NCBI GenBank assembly: GCA_963717765.1
Contig: CAVQWX010000002.1
Span: 62,001 to 126,000 of the forward strand
Source of the DNA: JACDER01 sp963717765
GTDB lineage: Bacteria; Actinomycetota; Thermoleophilia; Gaiellales; Gaiellaceae
Reading direction: 5' to 3'
DNA length: 64,000 bases
Part shown: positions 33,802 through 42,208 of the stretch, in pieces
How positions within the stretch are numbered: position 1 is the first letter of the stretch
Layout: each line of letters begins with the position of its first letter
Program-made: the position numbers and the translations under genes
Notes under the pieces: model-generated
The model's input: only the letters and a program-made list of their open reading frames with translations
The model's database searches: none
Told to the model about the DNA's origin: nothing

Positions 33802-34383
33802 GTGCCCCGAAAGGTCGACGAGCCGGTTCGCCTGACGCGCATCTACACGCGCGGCGGGGACAAGGGGGAGACGAGCCTCGGCGACGGCTCGCGGGCGTCC
33901 AAGCTCGATTGCCGGATAGGCGCCTTCGGGACGGTGGACGAGCTCAACGCGCAGATCGGGCTCGCGCTCGCCGGCGACCTGGACGCAGATGCGCGCGCCG
34001 TGCTCGAGCGCGCGCAGAACGAGCTGTTCGACGTGGGAGCCGATCTGAGCGTCCCGTACGGCGTGGGGGACGGCCGGCTGCGCGTGATCCAGGAGCAGAT
34101 CGACGCTCTCGAGCAGGACTGCGATGCCTTCAACGCCGACCTGCCCGAGCTAAAGAGCTTCGTGCTCCCCGGAGGGACCGAAGTGGCCGCGCGCCTCCAC
34201 GTCGCCCGCACCGTGTGCCGCCGCGCCGAGCGCGACACCCTTGCGGCCGGCAAAGAGGTCGAGCTGAACCCCCTCGTCCTCGTGTACCTGAACCGCCTCT
34301 CCGACCTGCTGTTCATCCTCGCGCGCGCCGCGAACGCAGGCCGCGAGGAGATCCTCTGGAAGCCCGGCAAGTCGCGCTCGTAG
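33802..34383 (+). CDS. Cob(I)alamin adenosyltransferase, PduO type
   Basis: This 193-residue protein has the ATP-binding N-terminal motif YTRGGDKGETSLGDGSR, the FGTVDELNAQIG helix and the C-terminal VARTVCRRAERDT signature of PduO/MMAB enzymes. It makes adenosylcobalamin, the cofactor of the mutase encoded immediately downstream. Its stop codon TAG is also the start of the TAGAAT -10 for the mutase gene. Confidence 0.95.
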   Translation: MPRKVDEPVRLTRIYTRGGDKGETSLGDGSRASKLDCRIGAFGTVDELNAQIGLALAGDLDADARAVLERAQNELFDVGADLSVPYGVGDGRLRVIQEQIDALEQDCDAFNADLPELKSFVLPGGTEVAARLHVARTVCRRAERDTLAAGKEVELNPLVLVYLNRLSDLLFILARAANAGREEILWKPGKSRS

Positions 34384-34393
34384 AATTCCGGGG

Positions 34394-36061
34394 ATGGCGA
34401 CGACCGAGGACCGATCGGAGCTGACAGGCCAGGACGCCTGGCGCGAGGGGCTCTACGACGCCACGCCCGAACGGCAGGGGGAGCTCTCCTCCACCATCTC
34501 CGGTCTCGAGAACGAGCCGCTGTACTCCCCGGATAGCGTCGAGATCGACTACGAGCGCGACCTCGGCTACCCCGGCGTCTATCCGTATACGCGGGGCGTC
34601 TACGGATCCATGTACCGCGGGAAGCTGTGGACGATGCGCCAGTTCGCAGGCTTCGGCACGGCCGAGGAGACGAACGCGCGCTTCCGCTACCTGCTCGACC
34701 ACGGCCAGACCGGCCTCTCGACGGCCTTCGACATGCCGTCACTCATGGGTTACGACTCCGACCATCCGCGGTCGCTCGGGGAGGTCGGGCGCGAGGGAGT
34801 CGCCGTCGACTCGCTTGCGGACATGGAAACCCTCTTCGACGGCATTCCGCTCGGTGAGGTCTCCACCTCGATGACGATCAACTCCGCCGCGGCGATGCTC
34901 CTCGCCTTCTACGTCTGCGTGGGCGAGCAGCAGGGCGTGCCGCGTGACCAGCTGCGCGGGACGATCCAGACGGACATCCTCAAGGAGTACATCGCGCAGA
35001 AGGAGTGGATCTTCCCGCCCGAGCCGTCCATGCGGCTGGTGGTGGACATGATCGCGTTCTGCTCCGAGGAGCTGCCCCGCTGGCATCCCGTCTCGATCTC
35101 GGGCTACCACATCCGCGAGGCCGGATCGAACGCCGTGCAGGAGCTCGCCTTCACCCTCGCCAACGGCTTTGCGTACGTGGACGCATGCATCGAGCGCGGC
35201 CTCGCCGTCGACGACTTCGCGCCGAGGCTCTCGTTCTTCTTCAACGCGCACGTCGACTTCTTCGAGGAGATCGCCAAGTACCGGGCGGCGCGGCGCATCT
35301 GGGCGCGCGAGCTGCGCGGCCGCTACGGCGCGAAGAACCCCCGCTCATGGCTGATGCGCTTCCACACGCAGACCGCCGGCGTCTCGCTGACCGCCCAGCA
35401 GCCCGAGGTGAACATCGTGCGCACGGCGCTCGAGGCGCTGGCCGCGGTGCTCGGCGGGACGCAGTCGCTGCACACGAACTCGTTCGACGAGGCCCTCGCG
35501 CTTCCGACCGAGGACGCGGTGCGGCTGGCGCTCCGTACGCAGCAGGTGATCGCCCACGAGACTGGCGTCGTGAACACGATCGATCCGCTGGGCGGCTCCT
35601 ATTACCTCGAGGACCTGACGAACCGGATGGAGGCCGGCGCCTACGACTACTTCGACCGCATCGAGCGGCTCGGAGGGGTCGTCCCGGCGATCAAGGAGAA
35701 CTTCTTCCAGCGCGAGATCGCGGAGGCGTCGTTCCGGTACCAGTCCGAGGTCGAGGCGGGCGAGCGCGTGATCGTCGGCGTCAACCGCTACGAGCAGGAC
35801 GACGACCACGAGCTCGAACTCCTGCGCATCGATCCCGCGCTCGAGCAGAAGCAGATCGAGCGCGTGCAGGCGTTGCGCGCGCGCCGCGACTCGGCCGCCG
35901 TGGAGCAGGCGCTCGCGCGGCTCAAGGAGGCCTCCCTACGCGAGGACGTCAACCTCATGCCGCTCATCGTCGACGCGTCCCGCGTATACACGACGATGGG
36001 GGAGATGTGCGACGCGCTGCGGGAGACCTGGGGCGTCTGGCGGGAGACCCCCGTTTTCTAA
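34394..36061 (+). CDS. Methylmalonyl-CoA mutase, large (substrate-binding) subunit
   Basis: This 555-residue TIM-barrel subunit has the signatures YTRGVYGSMYRGKLWTMRQF (then AGFGTAEETN), TGLSTAFDMPSLMGYDSDHP, VSISGYHIREAGSNAVQELA and GGTQSLHTNSFDEALALPTE. It lacks a C-terminal B12 domain, so it belongs to the split type that pairs with a separate ~135-residue cobalamin subunit, found here at 39100-39501. It interconverts methylmalonyl-CoA (or, in some relatives, other branched acyl-CoAs) and succinyl-CoA. The ATG is seven bases after TAGAAT. Confidence 0.95.
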   Translation: MATTEDRSELTGQDAWREGLYDATPERQGELSSTISGLENEPLYSPDSVEIDYERDLGYPGVYPYTRGVYGSMYRGKLWTMRQFAGFGTAEETNARFRYLLDHGQTGLSTAFDMPSLMGYDSDHPRSLGEVGREGVAVDSLADMETLFDGIPLGEVSTSMTINSAAAMLLAFYVCVGEQQGVPRDQLRGTIQTDILKEYIAQKEWIFPPEPSMRLVVDMIAFCSEELPRWHPVSISGYHIREAGSNAVQELAFTLANGFAYVDACIERGLAVDDFAPRLSFFFNAHVDFFEEIAKYRAARRIWARELRGRYGAKNPRSWLMRFHTQTAGVSLTAQQPEVNIVRTALEALAAVLGGTQSLHTNSFDEALALPTEDAVRLALRTQQVIAHETGVVNTIDPLGGSYYLEDLTNRMEAGAYDYFDRIERLGGVVPAIKENFFQREIAEASFRYQSEVEAGERVIVGVNRYEQDDDHELELLRIDPALEQKQIERVQALRARRDSAAVEQALARLKEASLREDVNLMPLIVDASRVYTTMGEMCDALRETWGVWRETPVF

Positions 36062-36120
36062 GAGTTTCCTGAGAACCGTCTAACAAAGTCGCTACCCTTG
36101 CGTCTGAGGACTTGACCCCG

Positions 36121-36726
36121 ATGAATACGTTTCAGTCGACCGTCGCCTCTCCACGTAATCAGCGCATCATGTTCTGGGCTGCGCTGGCCGTGCTCGTCGC
36201 AGGCATCGTTTTCCTGATCGTCAAGTTCGCGGGCGGAAGCGATCCCACGCCGGCAGCGCCCGCCAAGGGTTTCAAGCCGCAGCTACCTCCGAAGACCACG
36301 TCGCTGACGACCGCGAACGGCGGCAAGATCACGAGCTACGAACAGCTCCCGTCCGAGGTCAAGCAGGCGATCGTCGGATTCATGCCCGGCGTCCTCCACA
36401 ACAACTACGGCCCCTCGTGGAAGTACACGGCACCGAACATCACGCACGGTGCCTCGCAGCACAAGTGGGCCACCGTCGATGCCCGCTCGGTCATCCCGCT
36501 CCCCGGCTACACGCTCAAGGGCGTGACCTACAAGCTCGAGGAGGCGACGACGAACGAGATCCTCGTCGTGCTCCGGATGCAGCCGGTCAAGCCGGCGATC
36601 GACAAGGCTGTACCGATGCGGATCGGGCTGCATCCTTACGGCACGGGCAACCACAAGCGGTGGCTCGTGAGCTACTGGCTGCCGGCGACCAACTTCGCCA
36701 AGCCGGGCTACACCGGCGACGGGTAG
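36121..36726 (+). CDS. Membrane-anchored extracytoplasmic protein, unknown (paralogue group)
   Basis: This protein of about 201 residues has one N-terminal membrane helix (IMFWAALAVLVAGIVFLIVKFA), a proline-rich linker and an extracytoplasmic domain ending RWLVSYWLPATNFAKPGYTG. The C-terminal pattern (polar segment, then N-x-RWLV-S-x-x-P) resembles the two following genes, so it is probably a diverged paralogue. An ATG at 36121 with GAGGAC upstream is used. No enzyme motif is visible. Confidence 0.72.
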   Translation: MNTFQSTVASPRNQRIMFWAALAVLVAGIVFLIVKFAGGSDPTPAAPAKGFKPQLPPKTTSLTTANGGKITSYEQLPSEVKQAIVGFMPGVLHNNYGPSWKYTAPNITHGASQHKWATVDARSVIPLPGYTLKGVTYKLEEATTNEILVVLRMQPVKPAIDKAVPMRIGLHPYGTGNHKRWLVSYWLPATNFAKPGYTGDG

Positions 36727-36767
36727 GCCGGCCCTAGCGGTCACGCGATGGAGGGGGGCCTTCCAGC

Positions 36768-37538
36768 GTGAGCGGCCGCCTGTCCTCGGCAAAGGTCAGA
36801 AGGCGCCTCATCTGGATGGCCGGCTTCGCGGCGCTCGCCGGGGTCGTCGCGATCCTGATCGTCGTCATCAAGAACCCGCCGCCTCCGCCCGGCTCCAAGA
36901 CCTCGCCGGGAGGCACGCTGGTCAAGCCGGACAAGAAGCTGGCGTTCGCGCCGCGCCAGGATGAGATCCTTGCGCTCGCCCAGCAGTTCGTGCTCAGTGC
37001 CGTGAGCCGGAACCACGTCGAGGACTCCTGGGAGATGGTCTGCCCGCAGATGCGACAGGGGTACAGCAAGCAGGCGTGGGCGAAGGGAGACATCCCGGTC
37101 GTTCCGTATCCGGCGCACTTCGCCAAGTGGCACCTCGCCTACTCGGTCACGAGGGAGATCGACCTTCAGGTCGCGCTCTATGCCAAGCCGGAGAAGAAGC
37201 TGAATCCGGTCGTCTTCGACCTCACGCTCCAGCCGTGCGGCGCGAGCACGTCAAACCGCTGGCTCGTGTCCTCGTTCATCCCTACGCCCTCTGCGAGCGG
37301 GGACTTCGGCTCGGCCGACGACAAGAGCCACTTCAATCCGATCTCGATCGGCACGCGGGACCCGAGCCTCTTCCAGCCGAAGCGCGGGAGCGCGGGCTGG
37401 CTTGCGATTCCGCTCGGGATCATGCTGGGAATGCTCCTGATCGCGCTGGGCATCGTCGGCATCCACGGCTACAGGGGCAAGCGCGCCTACAACCAGTACG
37501 TCCGCGAGCGCCGGATGCCCGGCGGCCCGACCATTTAG
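36768..37538 (+). CDS. Two-TM extracytoplasmic protein, paralogue A
   Basis: This 256-residue protein has an N-terminal helix (IWMAGFAALAGVVAILIVVI), a proline-rich linker, an extracytoplasmic domain (ILALAQQFVLSAVSRNHVED through NRWLVSSFIPTPS) and a C-terminal helix (LGIMLGMLLIALGIVGIHGY) with a short basic tail. Two cysteines (EMVCPQM, LQPCGA) may pair outside. It is clearly homologous to the gene at 37583-38350. The GTG follows GGAGGGGGG. The fold recalls NTF2-like domains, which is tentative. Confidence 0.75.
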   Translation: MSGRLSSAKVRRRLIWMAGFAALAGVVAILIVVIKNPPPPPGSKTSPGGTLVKPDKKLAFAPRQDEILALAQQFVLSAVSRNHVEDSWEMVCPQMRQGYSKQAWAKGDIPVVPYPAHFAKWHLAYSVTREIDLQVALYAKPEKKLNPVVFDLTLQPCGASTSNRWLVSSFIPTPSASGDFGSADDKSHFNPISIGTRDPSLFQPKRGSAGWLAIPLGIMLGMLLIALGIVGIHGYRGKRAYNQYVRERRMPGGPTI

Positions 37539-37582
37539 ATGGCCGCCACGATCTCTCGCCGGCAACCATCTAGGCTGTCGCC

Positions 37583-38350
37583 GTGAGCTTCCTCTCGTCG
37601 GCGAGGATGCGGCGTCGGCTTCTCTGGGCCGGGGGATTCGTGCTCGTGGCCGGCCTCGTCGCCGGGCTCATCGTCGCGTTCCCGCACCCCGGCAAGCGCG
37701 CCGGCGAGGCGACCTCGCCCGGCGGAGACGTGGTCGTGCCGGAGAAGGCGAAAGCATTCTCGCCGCGCGCGGGCGAAGTGCTCGGAGTCGCGCAACAGTT
37801 CGTACTGACCGCGGTCGCGCGCAAGCACCTAGAAACCTCCTACGACCTCGTCTGCCCGGAGATGAAGCAGGGGTTCACCCGGGAGCGTTGGGCGAAGGGC
37901 AACATCCCCGTCGTCCCGTACCCCGTCTTCCTGGGCAAGTGGCGCCTCTCCTACTCGCTGGCAAGCGAGGTCGATGTCCAGGTCGCACTCTTCGCCAAGC
38001 CCAAGCAGAAGATCAGGCCGGTCGTCTTCGACCTGACCGTGCAGCCGTGCGGGAAGGCGAAGGGGAAGCGCTGGCTCGTCGCCTCTTTCATCCCGGTCTC
38101 CTCGCCCAGCGGTGACTACAACGTCAGCTCGCGCGCGGGCGGCACTTTCAACCCGCTCGGGATCGGGACGAGGAACCCGAAGCCGCTGCCGCACACCGCG
38201 AGCGCCGCATGGTTCTTCGTGCCCGGTGGAATCGTCGGCGGGACGATACTGCTCGTCCTCGGGTTTCTCATGTTCCGCGGCATCCGCGGCCGGCGCGCGT
38301 ACGCCGCCCACGTGCGCGAGCGTCAGATGTCGAGCTCGAGACCGTCGTAG
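37583..38350 (+). CDS. Two-TM extracytoplasmic protein, paralogue B
   Basis: This 255-residue paralogue of the preceding gene has the same order of elements: N-terminal helix, SPGGDVVVPEKAKAFSPRAG linker, VLGVAQQFVLTAVARKHLET, YDLVCPEMKQGFTRERWAKG, PVVFDLTVQPCG, RWLVASFIPVSSPSGD, and a C-terminal helix. Tandem duplication is the simplest origin. The GTG lies six bases after TAGGCT (37571-37576), so this copy appears to have its own promoter. Its 3' end overlaps the convergent MBL gene by 28 bases. Confidence 0.75.
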   Translation: MSFLSSARMRRRLLWAGGFVLVAGLVAGLIVAFPHPGKRAGEATSPGGDVVVPEKAKAFSPRAGEVLGVAQQFVLTAVARKHLETSYDLVCPEMKQGFTRERWAKGNIPVVPYPVFLGKWRLSYSLASEVDVQVALFAKPKQKIRPVVFDLTVQPCGKAKGKRWLVASFIPVSSPSGDYNVSSRAGGTFNPLGIGTRNPKPLPHTASAAWFFVPGGIVGGTILLVLGFLMFRGIRGRRAYAAHVRERQMSSSRPS

Positions 38351-39045
38351 GCCTGTTCGAGCGCTCCGTCGACGGGCAGCTCGCGCGGCCGGTGCGTGAT
38401 CAGCAGCCGCTTCGCTCCTGACGCTTCGTACGCCGCGCACGCCTCCTCGAGGGAGAGGTGGCCCCGAGGCTGGCCGTCCAGCTCTCCGCGCTCGAGTGTC
38501 GCCTCGCACAGGAAGAGGTCGACGTCCCGCGCGAGCTCCGCGAGGTGCTCGCTCGGCCCGCTGTCGCCCGAGTAGGCGAGCGTCTTCGTCTCGTTGGAGA
38601 CACGGAAGCCGAAGGTGCGCAGCGTGTAGTGCGGTAGCCGGATCGGCAGGACGCGCAGGCCGGCTGCCTCGAACTCCTGTCCCTCTTCGTATTCATGCAC
38701 GTCGAAGGTGCGCTCGAACATGTCCGGCATTCCGAAGTGCTTCCCGAAGAGCTCGAGCTCCTCGCGCCCGCCGGTCTGCACCCACAGCTCCGGAGTGCGC
38801 AGCTCGCGTCCCAGTCCATACATTCGGCCCCAGACCCAGGGGACGAGGTCGCCCCAGTGATCGAGATGGAAGTGCGTGATCGCGATCGCGTCGACCTCCG
38901 GCCAGCCGTTCTGCTCGCGCATACGGGCCAGGATTCCCGGCCCGCAGTCGAGCAGCAGGCGTCCCGGCCCCTCGACGAGGTAACCGGACTGCGCGCCCCC
39001 TGGGTTCGGCCAGGCAGGCGAGCATCCGACGATTTCGAGCTTCAC
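38323..39045 (-). CDS. Metallo-beta-lactamase-fold hydrolase (RNase Z-like)
   Basis: This 240-residue protein has a complete MBL motif THFHLDHWGD, the early LLLDCGPG, the phosphodiesterase-type SGDSGPSEHL aspartate and the C-terminal HRPRE histidine region (LLITHRPRE). It is closer to the RNase Z/phosphodiesterase branch than to glyoxalase II. The GTG at 39045 is divergent, 54 bases from the mutase small subunit. Confidence 0.88.
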   Translation of the reverse strand: MKLEIVGCSPAWPNPGGAQSGYLVEGPGRLLLDCGPGILARMREQNGWPEVDAIAITHFHLDHWGDLVPWVWGRMYGLGRELRTPELWVQTGGREELELFGKHFGMPDMFERTFDVHEYEEGQEFEAAGLRVLPIRLPHYTLRTFGFRVSNETKTLAYSGDSGPSEHLAELARDVDLFLCEATLERGELDGQPRGHLSLEEACAAYEASGAKRLLITHRPRELPVDGALEQAYDGLELDI

Positions 39046-39099
39046 GAGTGTCTCTTGCCCAGGAGGGCCGCGGCGATCACCTTCATATACTTGCGAATC

Positions 39100-39501
39100 G
39101 TGGCAGGGAGGATTCGCGTAGTGATCGCCAAGCCCGGATTGGACGGGCACGACCGCGGCGCGAAAATCATCGCGAGGGCGCTTCGCGACGCCGGCATGGA
39201 GGTGATCTACACGGGCCTGCACCAGACCCCCGAGCAGATCGTCGAGACGGCGATCCAGGAAGATGCTGACGCCGTGGGGATCTCGATCCTCTCGGGTGCG
39301 CACATGACGCTCGTCCCGCGCATCCTCGAGGGGCTGCGCGAGAACGAAGCGGACGACGTGCTCGTGGTCGTGGGCGGGACGATCCCCGCGGACGACGCCG
39401 CGGAGTTGAAGAGGCTCGGGGTCGGTGAGGTGTTCACGCCGGGCACACCAACCGGCGAGATCGTCGACTTCCTCCGGTCCCGCGTTGCCGCAACGGCATG
39501 A
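39100..39501 (+). CDS. Methylmalonyl-CoA mutase, small cobalamin-binding subunit
   Basis: This 133-residue B12-binding domain has the DxHxxG motif in AKPGLDGHDRGAKIIARALR, whose His is the lower axial cobalt ligand, then the SILSGAH loop and VVVGGTIPADDAAEL. It partners the large subunit at 34394-36061, from which it is separated by four unrelated genes. The GTG at 39100 lies eight bases after TATACT (39086-39091); a leaderless mRNA is likely. Confidence 0.92.
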   Translation: MAGRIRVVIAKPGLDGHDRGAKIIARALRDAGMEVIYTGLHQTPEQIVETAIQEDADAVGISILSGAHMTLVPRILEGLRENEADDVLVVVGGTIPADDAAELKRLGVGEVFTPGTPTGEIVDFLRSRVAATA

Positions 39502-39520
39502 GGCGGCTCGGGGCTCCCGT

Positions 39521-40294
39521 TTGACGCTCTCGGTCGATCGCGACGGCGCCGTCGCGGTCATCACGATCGACCGTCCGGCGGCGATGAACGCGCTGGACGT
39601 AGCGACGCTCTCGTCGCTGCGCGAGAACCTCCTCGGCCTGCGCGAGGAGCGTGAGGTGCGCTCGATCGTCCTGACTGGCGCCGGGGACCGAGCATTCGCG
39701 GCCGGGGCGGACATCAAGTACATGAGCGGGCTCGATACCCCCGGAGCGCGTGAGTGGGGCGAGCTCGGACACAACGCCGGGCAGCTGCTCGAGACCTCCC
39801 CGCAGCCCACGATCGCGGCGGTCAACGGCTTTGCTCTCGGCGGCGGCTGCGAGCTGGCGCTCGCCTGTGACATCCGCTACGCGTCGAGGAACGCGAAGCT
39901 CGGCCAGCCTGAGATCAACCTGGGGATCATGCCCGGCTGGGGCGGCACGCAGCGGCTGGCGCGGGTGTGCGGCGTCGGGGTGGCGAAGGATCTGACGCTG
40001 ACGGGACGGATCGTGGATGCCGAGGAGGCGATGCGGATCGGCCTCGTCACTGCCGTCTACGAGCCCGACGAGCTGCTCGACCGCTCCCTGGAGACCGCCC
40101 GCCTGATCGCCGACAAGAGCCCCATCGCGCTCGCCGCGGCCAAGCGCGCACTCAACCATGCGCTCCAGGGAGACCACGTGGCCAACCTTGCGCGCGAGGC
40201 CGACGAGTTCGCCGAGCTGTTCGACAGCGAGGACGCGCAGGAAGGGCTTGCGGCCTTCAGCGAGAAACGGAAGGCTGAGTTCAAGGGCAAGTAG
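39521..40294 (+). CDS. Enoyl-CoA hydratase
   Basis: This 257-residue crotonase has the oxyanion-hole segment FAAGADIKYM, the second loop NGFALGGGCELALACD and the catalytic glutamates in GQPEINLGIMPGWGGTQRL. It hydrates 2-enoyl-CoA to 3-hydroxyacyl-CoA. No ATG or GTG is suitably placed; the TTG at 39521, 19 bases after the mutase small-subunit stop, is used. Confidence 0.93.
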   Translation: MTLSVDRDGAVAVITIDRPAAMNALDVATLSSLRENLLGLREEREVRSIVLTGAGDRAFAAGADIKYMSGLDTPGAREWGELGHNAGQLLETSPQPTIAAVNGFALGGGCELALACDIRYASRNAKLGQPEINLGIMPGWGGTQRLARVCGVGVAKDLTLTGRIVDAEEAMRIGLVTAVYEPDELLDRSLETARLIADKSPIALAAAKRALNHALQGDHVANLAREADEFAELFDSEDAQEGLAAFSEKRKAEFKGK

Positions 40295-40330
40295 GTTTTC
40301 GGGCAGTACGAATCGGAAAGGGCGGTATCG

Positions 40331-40471
40331 ATGGTTCTTCTCATCATTCTCGCGCTCATCGTCGCGCTCTTCGTCGGCCTCGGCTTCGTGGTGAAGTGGC
40401 TGTTCATCCTCGCCGCCATCGCCGCGTTGATCTGGCTGATCTCGTTCTTCATGCGCGGCTCGCGCGCCTAA
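40331..40471 (+). CDS. 46-residue hydrophobic membrane protein
   Basis: The ORF reads MVLLIILALIVALFVGLGFV followed by a second hydrophobic run and the tail FFMRGSRA. It is nearly all membrane helix and resembles the short 'hydrophobic protein' family widespread in Actinobacteria. A purine-rich GGAAAGGGCGG lies 7-17 bases upstream of the ATG. It stands 36 bases after the enoyl-CoA hydratase gene. Confidence 0.6.
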   Translation: MVLLIILALIVALFVGLGFVVKWLFILAAIAALIWLISFFMRGSRA

Positions 40472-40518
40472 CCGAAGTGACTCGACACACAGCCGTTGAT
40501 CGCCGCTAGCGTCGCTAC

Positions 40519-41127
40519 GTGGGTCGAGACGAAATCATCGCCACGACCGTACGAGAGGCGGACGTCGACGACCTGGCGCGGCTGAGCGCGACGCTTGCGG
40601 ACGCGTTCATCAGAGATCCAATCCTGCAGTGGTTGGCTCCGAGCCAGAGAAGCGACAGGCGACTGCGGCGGTTGCTGGAGACCGAGCTTGCGTATTACGT
40701 CTTTCCCGCTGGACGAGTGCTGACCACTGGCGACTTCGGAGGCGCGAGCCTCGAACTGCCGCCAGGAAGGTGGGAGATGACGGTTCCGCTCTCCGGCGCG
40801 ATCGCGTTCGTGCGCGCTCTCGGCACACGGCTGCCTAGAGCGAGGCGACTCCAAAAACTGTTCGAGGCCAACCACCCCGAAGAACCGCACTACTACATTC
40901 GCTACCTGGGCGTAGTCACACAGTTCCAGGGCCAAGGTCTCGGCACCGCACTGCTGCGTCCCACGCTCGACCGCTGCGACAGCGAAGGCGTGTCCGCCTA
41001 CCTCGAAGCCAGCACCGAGCGCAGCGCAGCGTTCTACGAGCGGCTCGGATTCATCCATCTTGGCGAACTGCGCGTCCCGAACGGACCACGGTTCTGGCCG
41101 ATGCGGCGGCCACCCGTAGTCGCCTAG
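40519..41127 (+). CDS. GNAT-family acetyltransferase
   Basis: This 202-residue GNAT protein has the acetyl-CoA loop LGVVTQFQGQGLGTALLRPT and the tail AAFYERLGFIHLGELRVPNG. The N-terminus (VREADVDDLARLSATLADAF then DPILQWL) resembles the MarR-linked/puromycin-type GNAT branch. The GTG is six bases after TAGCGT (40507-40512). The substrate is unknown. Confidence 0.88.
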   Translation: MGRDEIIATTVREADVDDLARLSATLADAFIRDPILQWLAPSQRSDRRLRRLLETELAYYVFPAGRVLTTGDFGGASLELPPGRWEMTVPLSGAIAFVRALGTRLPRARRLQKLFEANHPEEPHYYIRYLGVVTQFQGQGLGTALLRPTLDRCDSEGVSAYLEASTERSAAFYERLGFIHLGELRVPNGPRFWPMRRPPVVA

Positions 41128-41222
41128 CCCGCGCGGCGTCGTTGATCGGATCGGAGACGTCGGCGACCGGGCCCGCAGTCAATCGCGTTCAGAACGCCCC
41201 GAGGCGAACACCTGGAGAGCAA

Positions 41223-42206
41223 CTACGACGGCTTTAGAACGACCGTCGCGGCGTCGAAGAGGCCGCGGCCGAGCAGTGCGTCCAGCTTCGTTGCCGCCGG
41301 CGCGGTCGTGACCGTGACCGACTGCCCCTTCTTTGCTGCCGTCAGGCGGGCGAGGGAAACGGTGGTTGCCGCGGGTGTCGGGCCGGTGTGGAGCAACTGG
41401 ATCGAGTCCGTGTCGGCGACCGTGAGCGAGATCGCCCGATTGACGCTCGGGATGCGGAAGCCGCCCGGCCAAACGCGCAGGGTTTTCACGTCGACCTTGA
41501 GCGTCGCGCTCGTCGCCGCCGGGTCGAGCGCCGTCGACACGACCGTCGCGGTCGCCGAAAGAGTGAACTTCCCTCCGGGGAGCACTGCGAACAGCGGCCG
41601 GTAGGCGCGGTTCAAGTACTTGTACGGACTTACCGCGCGTCCGTCGTGCGGGTGCACCTCGAAATGGAGATGGGTGCCGACGCCGTTGGCGTCACCGGAG
41701 TCGCCGACGAAGCCGAGCAACTGGCCGGCCTGCACCCTGGCGCCGTCCTTGAGGCCAGGTGCATACGAGGTCCCGGCAACGCACTTGCCGCGGTTGTCGT
41801 TGCCGTTCGTCAGGTCGTTGTTCAGGTGGATGTACAGGTACGTCGTGCCGCTCTTCCCGTACAGGTAGAGCATGCAGCCGGCTGACGCGGAGTGCGTCCA
41901 GAACTTGATCTTGCCGGCCTCCGTCGCGACTGCGAGCGCGCGGCGCGGGGCCATGATGTCGTTGCCCTGGTGGGGGCCCTGCGGCCGGGGAGCGCCGAAA
42001 TCGTTCGTGTACTGCACGCGCCCGACGACGGGGAAGACGAAGCGGGCGGCGCTCACCGCTGCAGGCTTGGTCGAGGCTGCCGGTGCGTGCGGCTTGACCC
42101 CCTTCCGTCCAGGGCCGTCGAGACCGGGGTACTGCGCGGTGCCCGCCGTGGCGGCACCTGCGGATAGGCAGAGGAGCAGGAGGAGGGAGGGTCCGATCCA
42201 CTTCAA
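41223..42206 (-). CDS. Secreted M23 (LytM-type) peptidase, intact active site
   Basis: This protein of about 327 residues has a signal peptide (LLLLLCLSAGAATAG) and an M23 domain. It keeps the zinc site: H79 and D83 in HQGNDI and the HxH motif H179/H181 in GTHLHFEVHP; H127 in YIHLNN is the additional catalytic His. It should cut peptidoglycan cross-links. A beta-rich C-terminal domain (ATATVVSTALDPAATSATLK onwards) follows. The TTG at 42206 starts two bases after the upstream paralogue's stop. Confidence 0.85.
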   Translation of the reverse strand: MKWIGPSLLLLLCLSAGAATAGTAQYPGLDGPGRKGVKPHAPAASTKPAAVSAARFVFPVVGRVQYTNDFGAPRPQGPHQGNDIMAPRRALAVATEAGKIKFWTHSASAGCMLYLYGKSGTTYLYIHLNNDLTNGNDNRGKCVAGTSYAPGLKDGARVQAGQLLGFVGDSGDANGVGTHLHFEVHPHDGRAVSPYKYLNRAYRPLFAVLPGGKFTLSATATVVSTALDPAATSATLKVDVKTLRVWPGGFRIPSVNRAISLTVADTDSIQLLHTGPTPAATTVSLARLTAAKKGQSVTVTTAPAATKLDALLGRGLFDAATVVLKPS

Positions 42207-42208
42207 AA

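Noticed and set aside
33797..39100. Cobalamin riboswitch upstream of the adenosyltransferase or mutase genes
   Set aside because: The gaps before these genes are 10-54 bases, and no B12-box-like sequence was seen.
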